This document shows positions 18,051 through 27,238 of a stretch of DNA of 64,000 nucleotides, one piece after another. The DNA is from CAVUWL01 sp963787415. GTDB lineage: Bacteria > Actinomycetota > Thermoleophilia > Solirubrobacterales > 70-9. A model generated the notes under the pieces. That model saw only the letters and a list, made by a program, of their open reading frames with translations, was not told the DNA's origin and did no database searches. Each line of letters opens with the position of its first letter. Position 1 is the stretch's first letter. Where the stretch lies: positions 186,001 to 250,000 of the forward strand of contig CAWBCO010000001.1 of assembly GCA_963787415.1 (NCBI GenBank). The letters are read 5' to 3'. Made by a program: the position numbers and the translations under genes.

Positions 18051-18521
18051 ATGATCGCCGAGGGTTCCACATCTGATCACGCTGACCTGATGGGGCTTGC
18101 GCTGACGCAGGCCCGTCAGGCCGGGCGTCGCGGAGAGGTCCCGGTCGGTGCTGTTCTCGTCCACGCTGGCGAGCCGATCGCCGCCGCTGGCAATGGGCGC
18201 GAGCTACGGCGCGATCCCACCGCTCACGCCGAGGTCCTGGCGATTCGTGCCGCCGCCGAGGCGCTGGGTGGCTGGCGGTTGGCCTCAACGACGCTCTACG
18301 TGACGCTTGAGCCCTGCGCGATGTGCGCGGGGGCGATCGTCTTGGCCCGCATTCCGGTCGTCGTCTTTGGCGCGCCTGACCCAAAGGCCGGTGCGGCCGG
18401 CAGCGTCCTTGATGTTCTGGCCGAGCCGGCGCTCAATCACCGCCCGCGGGTGATCGCTGGGGTGAGGAAGGTGGAATGCGAAACGCTGCTGCGCGAATTC
18501 TTCCAAGCTCGTCGCGGCTGA
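18051..18521 (+). CDS. tadA: tRNA-specific adenosine deaminase
   Basis: 156 residues. The zinc site shows HAEVLAIR with the catalytic Glu and TLEPCAMCAGA (PCxxC), followed by the TadA-typical VVFGAPDPKAGAAGS. It deaminates A34 of tRNA-Arg(ACG) to inosine. The motif set favours TadA over cytidine or guanine deaminases, which lack the FGA.DPKAGA run. ATG 18051 is the first start of the frame; an internal ATG at 18090 is possible and would still keep the whole domain. A tRNA-Ser gene follows 23 nt downstream. Confidence 0.9.
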   Translation: MIAEGSTSDHADLMGLALTQARQAGRRGEVPVGAVLVHAGEPIAAAGNGRELRRDPTAHAEVLAIRAAAEALGGWRLASTTLYVTLEPCAMCAGAIVLARIPVVVFGAPDPKAGAAGSVLDVLAEPALNHRPRVIAGVRKVECETLLREFFQARRG

Positions 18522-18544
18522 GAGCCAATACCCTTGTCGAATCA

Positions 18545-18633
18545 GGAGAGGTGTCCGAGTGGCTTAAGGAGCGCGACTGGAAATCGCGTGGGCGGGGTAA
18601 CCCGCCTCGTGGGTTCGAATCCCACCCTCTCCG
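18545..18633 (+). tRNA. tRNA-Ser (anticodon GGA)
   Basis: Acceptor stem GGAGAGG (18545-18551) pairs with CCTCTCC (18626-18632), with discriminator G. The T arm is GTGGG-TTCGAAT-CCCAC. The anticodon arm CGCGA-CTGGAAA-TCGCG gives anticodon GGA. A long variable arm (GGCGGGGTAACCCGCC) is typical of serine tRNAs. CCA is not encoded. Confidence 0.95.
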
Positions 18634-18634
18634 C

Positions 18635-20566
18635 TCAGGCCGCCGTTGCCTGCTCCAAGCCGGCGCCAAAGGTGATCACGATCGGCTCGCCTAGCGGGGT
18701 GGGGGCCTTGGCCGGATGCTGGCCGCGAAGGCGCTCGTGGCTGCAGACCACGTAGCACCACTCCATCAGGCGCATCCGGGAGGCCGGATCAATTTCGGCG
18801 ATCGTGGCGCCGATCAGCCAGCGGCCCTCGGCCTCGCGGCAGCTGCGCACATCGACTTGAGCCTCGACGTCGTGGGTCTCTCCAGCTGCGTCCTTGAGTT
18901 CCATGAGGACGGCCGGCTGGGAGCCGATCTCAAGCTGACTCTCCATGATCAGCCCCACGCCCGCGGCGCTGGCGTCGACCAGACGACCGCTGATCTGGCA
19001 TTGATCCAAGGAGCAATGAACTGGTGCGTCTCCCTCCATGCGGTAGACGAGGCGACGCTGTCGTCGGCGCCCGACGGCGAGCAACGTCCGCAGCATCCGG
19101 CGTAGCTCGATCAATCCCAGCAGTGGGACGATGATCCTCGCCACTCCCGGCAGCCTGGGAAGAAGATCCGCGCCGCCCAGATCGCAGAGTCGCAGCACCG
19201 TTCCCACCCCGACCAACGCCGTGCAGATGATGACCAGGTGCAGCTTGCGGATCGCCTGCAGGCCGCCGCCGTCACTGCCCTGCTTTGGAGTCACCTTGAA
19301 GGTGCTGCGCCCAGCCCGGATTGCACAGCGCAGGGCGCGGGTGTAGATCTCCATCGTCAACAGCTCGTAATGGGTTGTCTCGCCGATCCGCATGTAGCCT
19401 CGCGCCAGCGCCGAGCCGGCGAAGAGGCTGAGCGACACCGAGGGCAGCCACAGGGCTGCCAGCGCCACGATGCTGATCTTCATTGGTAGATCCCCGGTCC
19501 AGAGCACCAATCCCAGGGTCAGCAATAGCAGCAGTCGCATTGGAGGCGCCAGGTAGGCAGCGAGACTCGCAAAGTAGGAGAGACGCTGGATTGGGCGCAG
19601 CTCAGAGGCACGCATGGGTGACTCCGGCAGCGAAAATACGGCAAGGTTGCCGCGCGCCCATCTGTCGCGCTGCAGCAGGTAGCCATCAAGATCGTGCGGC
19701 GCAAGCCCTTGGACCAGCACCTCATCGTGGTAGCGGGTCCGCCAGCCGTGGCGTTGGAGGCGAATCGTTGTGTGGAAGTCCTCAGCGATCGTCTCGGTGG
19801 CGACGCCACCAATCTCGAGCAGAGCTTGGCGGCTGATCAGAGCTGCCGAACCACACCAGTAGGCGGCGCCGTGTCGATCCTTCCCCGGGCAGATAACCCG
19901 GTAAAAGAGCGACTGCTCATGGCGGCCCGCCACGTAATGTTGGACGGAATCGTGATTGAAAAAGTCATGCGGGCTCTGAACTAGTCCCATCTGCTCATCG
20001 TCGAAGTAGCCGACCATTGCATCTAGCGCGTCTGGCATCGGAACGTGATCGGCGTCGAGCATCAAAATCAAATCCCCGCTAGTCCGGGGCAGGGCGGCGT
20101 TGATATTGCCGGCCTTTGCGTGGGAATTATCAGCGCGGGTCAGGTAGTGAGCTCCGGCCAACTCCGCCAGTTCTCGCATCTGCGGCCGCCGTCCGTCATC
20201 GAGCAGCCATGTGGTGTGTGGATAGGAGAGCGCGCGACAGCCGGCGAGCGTCGCCAGAACTACCTCGACGTCCTCGTTATAGGTGCAGACGTAGACATCA
20301 ACCGCGCGGCCAGAGGTCGCCGAGGGGCGGTTGGGGCGCCGTTTGGACCAGCCAAACCAGGTCATCGTGGCCAAGGCGAAGAAGCCATATACCTCGGTCA
20401 CCAGCAACATGGCAAAGGCGACCGGGCTGGCCCCCTGCCCGCTCCAGCCGATTCGCCAGGTCAGATAACCCAATCCCCAGATCAGCGCGAGGAGCGCGCT
20501 GGTGCGCAGCGCAATTGGGTGGGCGTCGAAGAAGCGCCCCATCCGGGTTTGCTCGCCGTTTTGCAC
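18635..20566 (-). CDS. Membrane GT2 glycosyltransferase with C-terminal PilZ domain (BcsA/cellulose-synthase-like)
   Basis: 643 residues. Two N-terminal transmembrane helices precede a GT2 catalytic domain with VDVYVCTYNEDVEVV, LLDDGRR, the DxD motif LMLDADHVPMPD, the base region TETIAEDFHTTIRL and QRDRWARGNL (QxxRW). Several more transmembrane helices follow, then a PilZ-like domain (RLVYRMEGDAPV, LVDASAAGVGLIME) that in this family binds cyclic di-GMP and relieves autoinhibition. It would polymerise and export a beta-glucan-like exopolysaccharide from a UDP-sugar. No bcsB or bcsZ neighbour is present, so the polymer is uncertain. The gene lies between two tRNA-Ser genes; its stop is 1-2 nt from the first. 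Confidence 0.9.
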   Translation of the reverse strand: MQNGEQTRMGRFFDAHPIALRTSALLALIWGLGYLTWRIGWSGQGASPVAFAMLLVTEVYGFFALATMTWFGWSKRRPNRPSATSGRAVDVYVCTYNEDVEVVLATLAGCRALSYPHTTWLLDDGRRPQMRELAELAGAHYLTRADNSHAKAGNINAALPRTSGDLILMLDADHVPMPDALDAMVGYFDDEQMGLVQSPHDFFNHDSVQHYVAGRHEQSLFYRVICPGKDRHGAAYWCGSAALISRQALLEIGGVATETIAEDFHTTIRLQRHGWRTRYHDEVLVQGLAPHDLDGYLLQRDRWARGNLAVFSLPESPMRASELRPIQRLSYFASLAAYLAPPMRLLLLLTLGLVLWTGDLPMKISIVALAALWLPSVSLSLFAGSALARGYMRIGETTHYELLTMEIYTRALRCAIRAGRSTFKVTPKQGSDGGGLQAIRKLHLVIICTALVGVGTVLRLCDLGGADLLPRLPGVARIIVPLLGLIELRRMLRTLLAVGRRRQRRLVYRMEGDAPVHCSLDQCQISGRLVDASAAGVGLIMESQLEIGSQPAVLMELKDAAGETHDVEAQVDVRSCREAEGRWLIGATIAEIDPASRMRLMEWCYVVCSHERLRGQHPAKAPTPLGEPIVITFGAGLEQATAA

Positions 20567-20664
20567 GGCATATGGATCGACGCGAGTGGAGTACCTCTTG
20601 AGTCCTGAAAGGGTGGAAGCTCGCCCAGTGCTCCCGGCGACCTAGAATCTTCCCTCTCAGTCAT

Positions 20665-20753
20665 GGAGGGGTGCCGGAGTGGTTGAACGGGGCAGTCTCG
20701 AAAACTGTTGGCCCTCGCAAGGGGGCTCGTGGGTTCGAATCCCACCCCCTCCG
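20665..20753 (+). tRNA. tRNA-Ser (anticodon CGA)
   Basis: Acceptor GGAGGGG (20665-20671) pairs with CCCCTCC (20746-20752), discriminator G. The anticodon loop CTCGAAA gives CGA. The T arm is identical to that of the tRNA-Ser at 18545. There is a long variable arm (TGGCCCTCGCAAGGGGGC) and no encoded CCA. Confidence 0.95.
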
Positions 20754-20893
20754 CTTACACGAGAAAGGGCCCGCCGTCTGTCCTCGGCTCACACCTCGAC
20801 GCACCTGCGGCGCGAATCGTGCGTGTGGGCGCTCCTAGAGTGCCGCCGTAATAGCTCGAGGGAGGGGTTGTCCCACAGCAAGAAGCCAGATCT

Positions 20894-21790
20894 GTGAGGC
20901 TGGCCGCTGTGCTGACCGAGCGGGTGGAGCGATGGAGTCGCGAAGGAACGATCGAGGATGTCTTCGGCCGCCAGCTCTTCGTCCACCGTGGGGCTGGAAG
21001 CGAAAACCCGCTGCTCCTCTTCCTGCACGGATTCCCCTCCAGCTCTTATGACTGGCGTGAACTGTTGGAGCTGCGAAAGGGCAGGGAGGCAACGCTCGCT
21101 TTCGACTGCCTCGGCTTCGGCCTCTCCGAGAAGCCGAGCGATCACCTCTATACGCTTGCCTGGCAGGCCGATGCCGCCGAGGAGCTGGTCCGTCGTGCCG
21201 GCTCGCCGCCGGCGTTCGTCGTTGGCCACGACATGGGCACCTCGGTCGCCACAGAGCTGATGGCGCGGGACCTAGAGGGAACGTTGAAGATGAAGATAAG
21301 TGGCGCGCTTTTGTTCAACGGCAGCATGCTGCTACATCTGGCAAAGCCGACCATCGGCCAACACCTGCTGCGCAGCTCGCTCGGGCCGCTCTTTTCGCGG
21401 TTGAGCAGGGAGCGAACCTTCCGTGCACAGTTCAGCCGCATCTTCTCTCCGGATCACCCGCTGAGCGCGGAAGAGGCCGCCGACCAGTGGTCCCTGCTCG
21501 CTTATAACGATGGGGAGCGAATCACCCATCTCACGATCAACTACATGGCCGAGCGCGAACGTTTCACCGAGCGTTGGCACCGCGCAATTCGTGACTGGCC
21601 TGGCCCACTGAGCCTGGCCTGGGGAATGCGGGACCCGGTTGCGCGCGTCGAGGTCTTGGACGGGCTTCGCGTCCTGCGCCCTGGTGTGGAGACGATCGAG
21701 CTTGCCGACGCCGGGCACTACCCACAGATTGAGCAACCCGAGCTAATCGCTGAAGCGCTGGACCTCGCGCTGAGAAGAGCCGTTGGCTGA
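20894..21790 (+). CDS. Alpha/beta hydrolase, haloalkane-dehalogenase/epoxide-hydrolase type
   Basis: 298 residues from GTG 20894. The oxyanion motif is LFLHGFPSSSYDW, and the nucleophile elbow is VVGHDMGTSVA, where the nucleophile is Asp, not Ser. Asp at the elbow (GHDMG) is the mark of haloalkane dehalogenases and epoxide hydrolases, not esterases. A cap domain follows, then MRDPVARVEV (acid region) and the catalytic His in DAGHYPQIEQP. The substrate cannot be fixed from sequence; dehalogenase and epoxide hydrolase both remain open. Confidence 0.82.
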   Translation: MRLAAVLTERVERWSREGTIEDVFGRQLFVHRGAGSENPLLLFLHGFPSSSYDWRELLELRKGREATLAFDCLGFGLSEKPSDHLYTLAWQADAAEELVRRAGSPPAFVVGHDMGTSVATELMARDLEGTLKMKISGALLFNGSMLLHLAKPTIGQHLLRSSLGPLFSRLSRERTFRAQFSRIFSPDHPLSAEEAADQWSLLAYNDGERITHLTINYMAERERFTERWHRAIRDWPGPLSLAWGMRDPVARVEVLDGLRVLRPGVETIELADAGHYPQIEQPELIAEALDLALRRAVG

Positions 21791-21952
21791 TCTCTGTGGA
21801 TCAAGGGTGTTGAGTTGCCCTGACGGTCGGGAAGCGCTAGACGCATAGACGCGAGGAACCTGAGCGGATCTAGAAGAGCGACAACCTTGGAAACTCTCCA
21901 CCGATCGGGTTGGACTATGCGACAGGCCAACTGCCCCGCCGGGCGGCTCACT

Positions 21953-23272
21953 CTACTCCCGCCGCGCGCTCCGCCCGTCCCAGTTGGCCACAGCGCAGGC
22001 CTCTTCTGCCCCGATGAAGGGCGCCAGTGTGATGTAGGTGCAGATCGGGCCCAGCCCCGGCAACGTCTCGGGTCCGCTGTCATGAATCCTGCGGTAAATC
22101 AAGCCCCGTAGGCCACCTCCGATCATCTCGGCTGCGATCGATGGAGTGGCGGGGGAGAGCCGATAGCCCTCGCTTCGCAGATCTTCCAGCGGCGCCAGTG
22201 CGTCGGATCGTCGCTCCAGAGCCTCTGGACCGGCCGCATATACCTCAACGAACATCAGCCGAGCCAGCGCTGGGCGCGATGCCAGGTAGCTAAGCAGTGC
22301 CCCGGCCCCAGCCTTGATGCTCTGCGGCCAGTCCGGGGCGCGCCGAGCTGCCGGCAGGCAGGCGGCGACAATCTGTGCCCCGCCGCTCTCCAGTGCGGCC
22401 ATCAGCACGTCCTCCTTACCGTCGAAGTGCGCGTAGAACGTCGCCGTTGACATCGAGGCCCGTTTCGCGACCTGGACCACGGTCGTTTCCGCATAGCCGC
22501 GCTCCGCCACCACCGAGGCAAAGCCACGCAGCGCTCGCTCGGCGTGGTCGTGCACATCGAGCAACTCCGTTCTCGCCTCCGCCCTGCGTGTCACCGTGCG
22601 CAGCGGCAACGGCGGTGGGCGGTAAGCAAGAACCATCCCCCAAAGTTCCTTCATCAAAGCTGGCAGTTCCGTCTCCGTCCGGCGCCGCAGGCGAGTGCGA
22701 GCGATTTCCTGCTGTGCCGCGATGTGGGCCTGAATCATCTCGCGGGGCATCGCCGCCCGCTCCGGGGACTGTGCGAGCATCGCGGCGGTCATTTGCTCAA
22801 ATGCACCCGCCGCACGTTCTAGGATCGCCATCACCTCAGGCCCCGCCGCGTAAGCGTCGACCAGGAGCATCCGCGCCGCAGCCGGTTGGGCGACGATCAT
22901 CGTCGCGAAATCCTCGAATCCGCGCCTCGCTCGCTCCTCCCAAGGACCTCGCTCCTCTGAGCCTTTGACGGTAAAGGCCGCTGCTGCTTGGATCATCGCT
23001 TCCACCGCCGCTTTAAAGCAGCTCCGCTTATCGGCAAACTGGTCGTAGAAGGTACGACTCGAAACGCCAGAAAGCTCAACCAGATCATCGACCCGTGTCG
23101 CCTCATACCCCCGTTCGGCGACGCTCGCCACCATCGCCGCGAACAGCCGCTCACGTTGGTTGCGGATCACCTCCTCGCGGGGAGTCCCAGGCCCCGGACG
23201 AAGCTTCCGGTCCCTAAGCAAATCTGACTGCCCCCACGGCGTAGCGACCATCGGGGTGGACACCCTAGTCAC
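21953..23272 (-). CDS. Tandem-duplicated TetR-family transcriptional regulator
   Basis: 439 residues, about twice the size of a TetR protein. Two complete TetR units lie in one chain. The first HTH is VAERGYEATRVDDLVELSG followed by VSSRTFYDQFADKRSCF (about residues 50-85). The second is VAERGYAETTVVQVAKRASM followed by STATFYAHFDGKEDVL (about residues 250-285). Each is followed by a helical ligand-binding-like domain. A single chain carrying both operator-binding heads could act as a pseudo-dimer. It is divergent from the A1 gene and its promoter, making that promoter a candidate target (inference). Start: ATG 23272; ATG 23251 is an alternative. Confidence 0.88.
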   Translation of the reverse strand: MTRVSTPMVATPWGQSDLLRDRKLRPGPGTPREEVIRNQRERLFAAMVASVAERGYEATRVDDLVELSGVSSRTFYDQFADKRSCFKAAVEAMIQAAAAFTVKGSEERGPWEERARRGFEDFATMIVAQPAAARMLLVDAYAAGPEVMAILERAAGAFEQMTAAMLAQSPERAAMPREMIQAHIAAQQEIARTRLRRRTETELPALMKELWGMVLAYRPPPLPLRTVTRRAEARTELLDVHDHAERALRGFASVVAERGYAETTVVQVAKRASMSTATFYAHFDGKEDVLMAALESGGAQIVAACLPAARRAPDWPQSIKAGAGALLSYLASRPALARLMFVEVYAAGPEALERRSDALAPLEDLRSEGYRLSPATPSIAAEMIGGGLRGLIYRRIHDSGPETLPGLGPICTYITLAPFIGAEEACAVANWDGRSARRE

Positions 23273-23414
23273 GACGATCTCGCCAGGACTCGACGGAACC
23301 CAAAGAAACGTAAACCCGTTTGTTCACCGAAGCCCGACAGACTGGTCATCCGTTTCTAAAGCCAATTTTGAGCCCCTTTCGCGGCATATTCAACTTGAGC
23401 TACCAGGGTAGCGC

Positions 23415-23443
23415 TTGACAAGGAAATGCAAATCTGTTTATCT
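23415..23443 (+). promoter_or_regulatory. Strong sigma-70-type promoter upstream of the A1 module (copy 1)
   Basis: TTGACA at 23415-23420, a 17-nt spacer and TTATCT at 23438-23443. The surrounding sequence GCTTGACAAG...CTGTTTATCT recurs at 37545-37573 with the same spacing. It points towards the A1-B1-A2-B2 genes, with about 310 nt of leader before the A1 start. Confidence 0.65.
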
Positions 23444-23494
23444 TTGGAAGCCGCATCGAAGTCGGCCCCGGCTTGTTTCCGGGATCGGAGCGAG

Positions 23495-23599
23495 ATGACG
23501 GCGATGGGTTCAAAGAGGGACGGCACCAGGAAAAAGCGGGTCTCGCAGGAGCCACAAGGGAGTGGCAGGCAGAGGGGCTCACAGCACAAGGAGAGATAG
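23495..23599 (+). CDS. Possible 34-aa basic leader peptide
   Basis: ATG 23495 with a GGAG sequence just upstream begins a 34-residue, highly basic frame (MTAMGSKRDGTRKKRVSQEP and onward) that ends at TAG 23597. It lies in the leader between the copy-1 promoter and A1. One codon after the TAG, the same frame resumes with GTG 23603. It may be a translated leader or chance; composition is the only support. Confidence 0.25.
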   Translation: MTAMGSKRDGTRKKRVSQEPQGSGRQRGSQHKER

Positions 23600-23602
23600 C
23601 TA

Positions 23603-23764
23603 GTGAGGGCATCGACTTCGAAGGTCGGCTTGTATCGCCGCAGTCAGCTCGGCGCGCCAGCCCTGCAAACCAGCGGCTCGTTTGACAGTTTTCCCTCTAG
23701 CACCACCTCGATGCGCAAAGTGGTGGAGTTCCCCTGGCTTGAGGAGCCCGCTCGTCGATCATGA
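23603..23764 (+). CDS. Possible 53-aa leader protein overlapping the A1 start
   Basis: GTG 23603 sits 8 nt after AAGGAG (23589-23594) and opens a 53-codon frame. It ends at TGA 23762-23764, overlapping the A1 ATG (ATGA). The peptide has no signal or known motif. The good ribosome-binding site and stop/start overlap suggest translational coupling to A1. Low confidence: no homology is recognisable. Confidence 0.3.
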   Translation: MRASTSKVGLYRRSQLGAPALQTSGSFDSFPSSTTSMRKVVEFPWLEEPARRS

Positions 23765-26700
23765 CCCCCGCGAGGAGCCGATATGTCCGCAGGCTTGGCT
23801 GGCTGGTCGGCGCTGCTGTTGGGCTAGCATTGAGCAGCAGCCCCGCCGCGGCGTTTACAGGGCACGTCTTCAGCGGACCCTCCTTTGGCGCGGGGGCAGC
23901 CGGAGAATTCTCCAATCCGCTCGGTGTCGCCGTCGACAACTCGCCCGGTCCGTCCGCGGGTGACGTCTACGTCGCAGACAATGGCAACGGGCGGATCCTC
24001 AAGTTCAGCCCCGCTGGCACTTTCATCTCCGAAATCTCCGGCCTGACCGGCCCGCAGTACGTTGCCGTCGATCCCACCAACGGTGATCTCTATGTCAGCG
24101 AATCCGACCACTCGATCGCAAAGTTTGACCCATCCGGAAACCTGATCACGTCCTTCGGCTCTGCTGGCCGAGTCCATAGCTCAATTGGTGAAGAAGAATA
24201 TGAATTCGGACCGACCGGCCTGGCGGTTGACCCAACAACAGACGATCTCTTTGCGGCGAATTCGGGGACCGGATCGCTGGAAGAGTACGAATCCGACGGC
24301 AAACACGTCGCAAAACTCGCGTCGAATCAGCTTAGCGGGCCAAGAATCCATTGCCGTAAACGCCGCCGGAGATGTATACGTCGATGAGGAATACGACGCC
24401 GCCGTCGGCGAAGGTGCCGTCACCGAGCTCTCTCCGTCTGACGAATACAGCAAAGGTCAACCCCTCGACTCCCGTAACCCAACCAGCGTCGGGCTCGATA
24501 ATTCAACCGGGGACGTCTACATAGGCGTTAACGGTCCGACTGGTTACTACATTCAGCAGTACGACTCCCTGGCTGACCGGGTGACCCAGTTTGGTGAGGG
24601 GGATATAACAGAATCGTACGGAATAGCGGCCAATTCGTCGACCCACGCAGTCTATGTGCCGGACATTCCGAGCCGCGCGGTGGCGATCTTTGAACCGGCT
24701 GGTCCGAATGTAGTTACCAGCGCGCCTGAAAATATTCAGTCAACTTCCTTTAGGCTCTCTGGACAAATTGAACCCACTGAAGGTCCGGTCTCAGAATGCT
24801 ATTTCGAATACGGAACAGACGATACATACGGTCACAAACTGAAATGCGATCCCGAACCAGATTTCAATGTCTCGACGAGCGTTTCGGCCGAATTAACCGG
24901 CCTTATACCAGGCAAGACCTATCATTACCGTTTAGTCGCGTCGAACTCCAAAGGAACATCCGACGGAGAGGACCAGCAGCTGTCGACGCCACAGCCCCCG
25001 CAAATCTCAAGCCTTTATTCTTCAGAACTTACGGAAACGACGGCAATTTTTCACGCGGAGATTAATCCAAATGGCTTCGACACTACCTATCACTTCGAAT
25101 TTGGCCCGACCGGCACGTATGGAAGCAGAGCGCCCGTCACTAACGTAGATATCGGATCGGGGGAAAGCCCTCAGAGCGTAACCATTGACCTAACAGGGCT
25201 TATTCCGCATACCGTATATCATTTCCGAGCCACAGCCGAAAATAAGTGGGGCTCATCATTTACAGAAGATCAAACCTTCAATTACTTTCCCCCAACCTGC
25301 CCGAATGAAACGGTTCGCCAACAGAGCGATTCATCCTTTCTTCCCGACTGCCGCGCATATGAGCTCGTATCGCCAGCGGAAATGGGAAACGTCAAGCTCG
25401 ATCCATACAACGGACCACCGGCTCCATATGCAGATAATCGATTTGCATTCTATGGCCAAGCAGGCGCGATTGAAGGAACGGATCCCACCAATGCGTTATT
25501 TGGGGACACCTACGTCGCGACGCGCACCAATGATGGCTGGGTAACGAAGTACACCGGCATTCACGGTAACGAAGCACTTTTTGAAAGTACCGCCGTGACA
25601 AGCAAATCGCTCAGCACGCTGCTGGACTTTGTGATTGAAACCGGGGCGTTTAGGTTTGGACCTGAACAGCCACTGAACAATATTCCATACATATGGGATT
25701 CAGAAGGCGACTCGCTTGGACGATGGCCCGCTAATGCGTCGGCGATTCCCAACGCCAACGAAGTGTCGGGACTGTTCCAGCCATCCCCAACTTTTTCTCA
25801 CCTGGCGTTTTCGTCGACGAATGTGGTATTTGCGCCTGGGGGCCTGACTGAAGAACCCGGCTCCGCCTATGACTACAATGTGGCCGAAGGCAGTACGACG
25901 GTCATCTCAAAAGCGCCTGATGGATCCAATTTAAGCGGAGGGCCAGGACCAATCAGTTTTCCGGCTGAACATTCTGGCGATCCTGCACAAAGCGCCCCTG
26001 GCATCTCAGAAGATGGGAGCCAGATATTAATGTCCGTGGGGGGTAAGCTCTATATGAGAGTTGATGACGCTCTCACATACGCTGTGTCAAACAACCAGGC
26101 CGTAACTTATGTTGGCATGACGGGCAATGCTTCGGAGGTCTATTTTACTTCTGACGAACAGTTAACCTCGGAAGATCACGATACGAGCGTCGACCTTTAT
26201 ATGTGGAACGAGAGTACTGATCAGCTGACGCTTGTCTCGAAAGGAGCCGATGGTACGGGTGACACCGACGACTGTTCGGCCTCGTGGATTGAAAAATGCG
26301 ATATAGAAGTGGTGAACGGCGAAGACAACACTGACAATGCGGTTGCCGCTGAAAGCGGCGACGTATACTTTTATTCACCGGAGCAGTTAGATAGTGGTGA
26401 AGGCATTCAAAACGGCCGAAACCTTTATGTCTACCGGGATGGTCAGGTGCAGTTTGTGAGCACCCTGGAACCTGCGCACGCACTGACGCGAATCCAAGTC
26501 TCTCCAACCGGCGCGCACGCGGCATTTGTGACGGCGAGTCCAATGACGACCTACAATAACGCGGCCTTTCGGGAGATGTATGCATTCACGCCGGCGACGG
26601 GCTCACTGCGTTGTGTGTCGTGCGTTCCAAACGGTGACCCGCCGCAGGCAAACGTCAAGCCCAGCCTTAATGGGATTTTTATGAGCAATGATGGACGCAC

Positions 26701-27238
26701 CTTTTTTTCAACCACCGAATCGCTTGTCCCGCAGGACACTAATGAAACTGTGGATGTCTACGAGTACGTCGAAGGGCGTCCGCAGCTTATTACAAGGGGC
26801 ATAGATCCCGTAAGCAAGGCGCTGATAAATAAAACTGGGCTTGTTGGCGTAAGCGCAGACGGGGAGAATGTATATTTCGATACTGCGAGCACCCTGGTTG
26901 GCCAAGATAAGAATGGGAATTTTTTGAAGTTCTATGACGCGCGGACTGATGGAGGCTTTTCGTTTTCCCCGCCGCCGGCGCCGTGTGTCTCGGGCGACGA
27001 GTGCGTGGGCGCTGGGAGTTCTCCGGCGGCTACGTTTCCTTCCGGAACCGCCGCCGAATTGGGGAGCGGCGGTAATCGAGGAGGAGCTCGACGCGTAAGG
27101 CGACATCGCCGAAGGAATTCGACTATGCGCCATTCCTCAAAGCGACGCAGTCACACGAGGGTACGGCCGAAAGAGGAGAGGCGCGAAGCGGAGATAGGGA
27201 CAAGATCATACGACGGGTGGCGAGATGAACCCCGATAG
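23761..27238 (+). pseudogene. A1: giant secreted NHL-propeller/Fn3 protein, one frameshift
   Basis: Frame 1 from ATG 23761 gives a Sec signal peptide (LVGAAVGLALSSSPAAAF) and NHL repeats such as PLGVAVD...DVYVADNGNGRILKFS. At about 24337-24345 the reading shifts to frame 2 (SGQESIAVNAAGDVYVDEEYD), which is open to 27238. One extra base in GCGGGCCAAG explains this; corrected length is 1158 aa. Domain order: six NHL blades (to about residue 320), two Fn3-like domains (CYFEYGTDDTYG, HFEFGPTGTYG), a Cys-bearing linker (CPNETVRQQ...DCRAYELVSP), a second propeller-like region with blades such as VYFTSDEQLTSEDHD, and a very basic tail. It would be secreted; ligand and role are unknown. GC is visibly lower than in the neighbours. 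It overlaps B1 by 14 nt. Confidence 0.8.

Noticed and set aside
18476..18694. Short frames over tRNA-Ser (18545) and tRNA-Ser (20665)
   Set aside because: They translate tRNA sequence; the cloverleafs are complete.
22375..22968. Long plus-strand open frame opposite the tandem TetR gene
   Set aside because: It is a GC-driven antisense shadow: Arg/Pro/Ser-rich, no motifs, fully inside a well-supported gene on the other strand.
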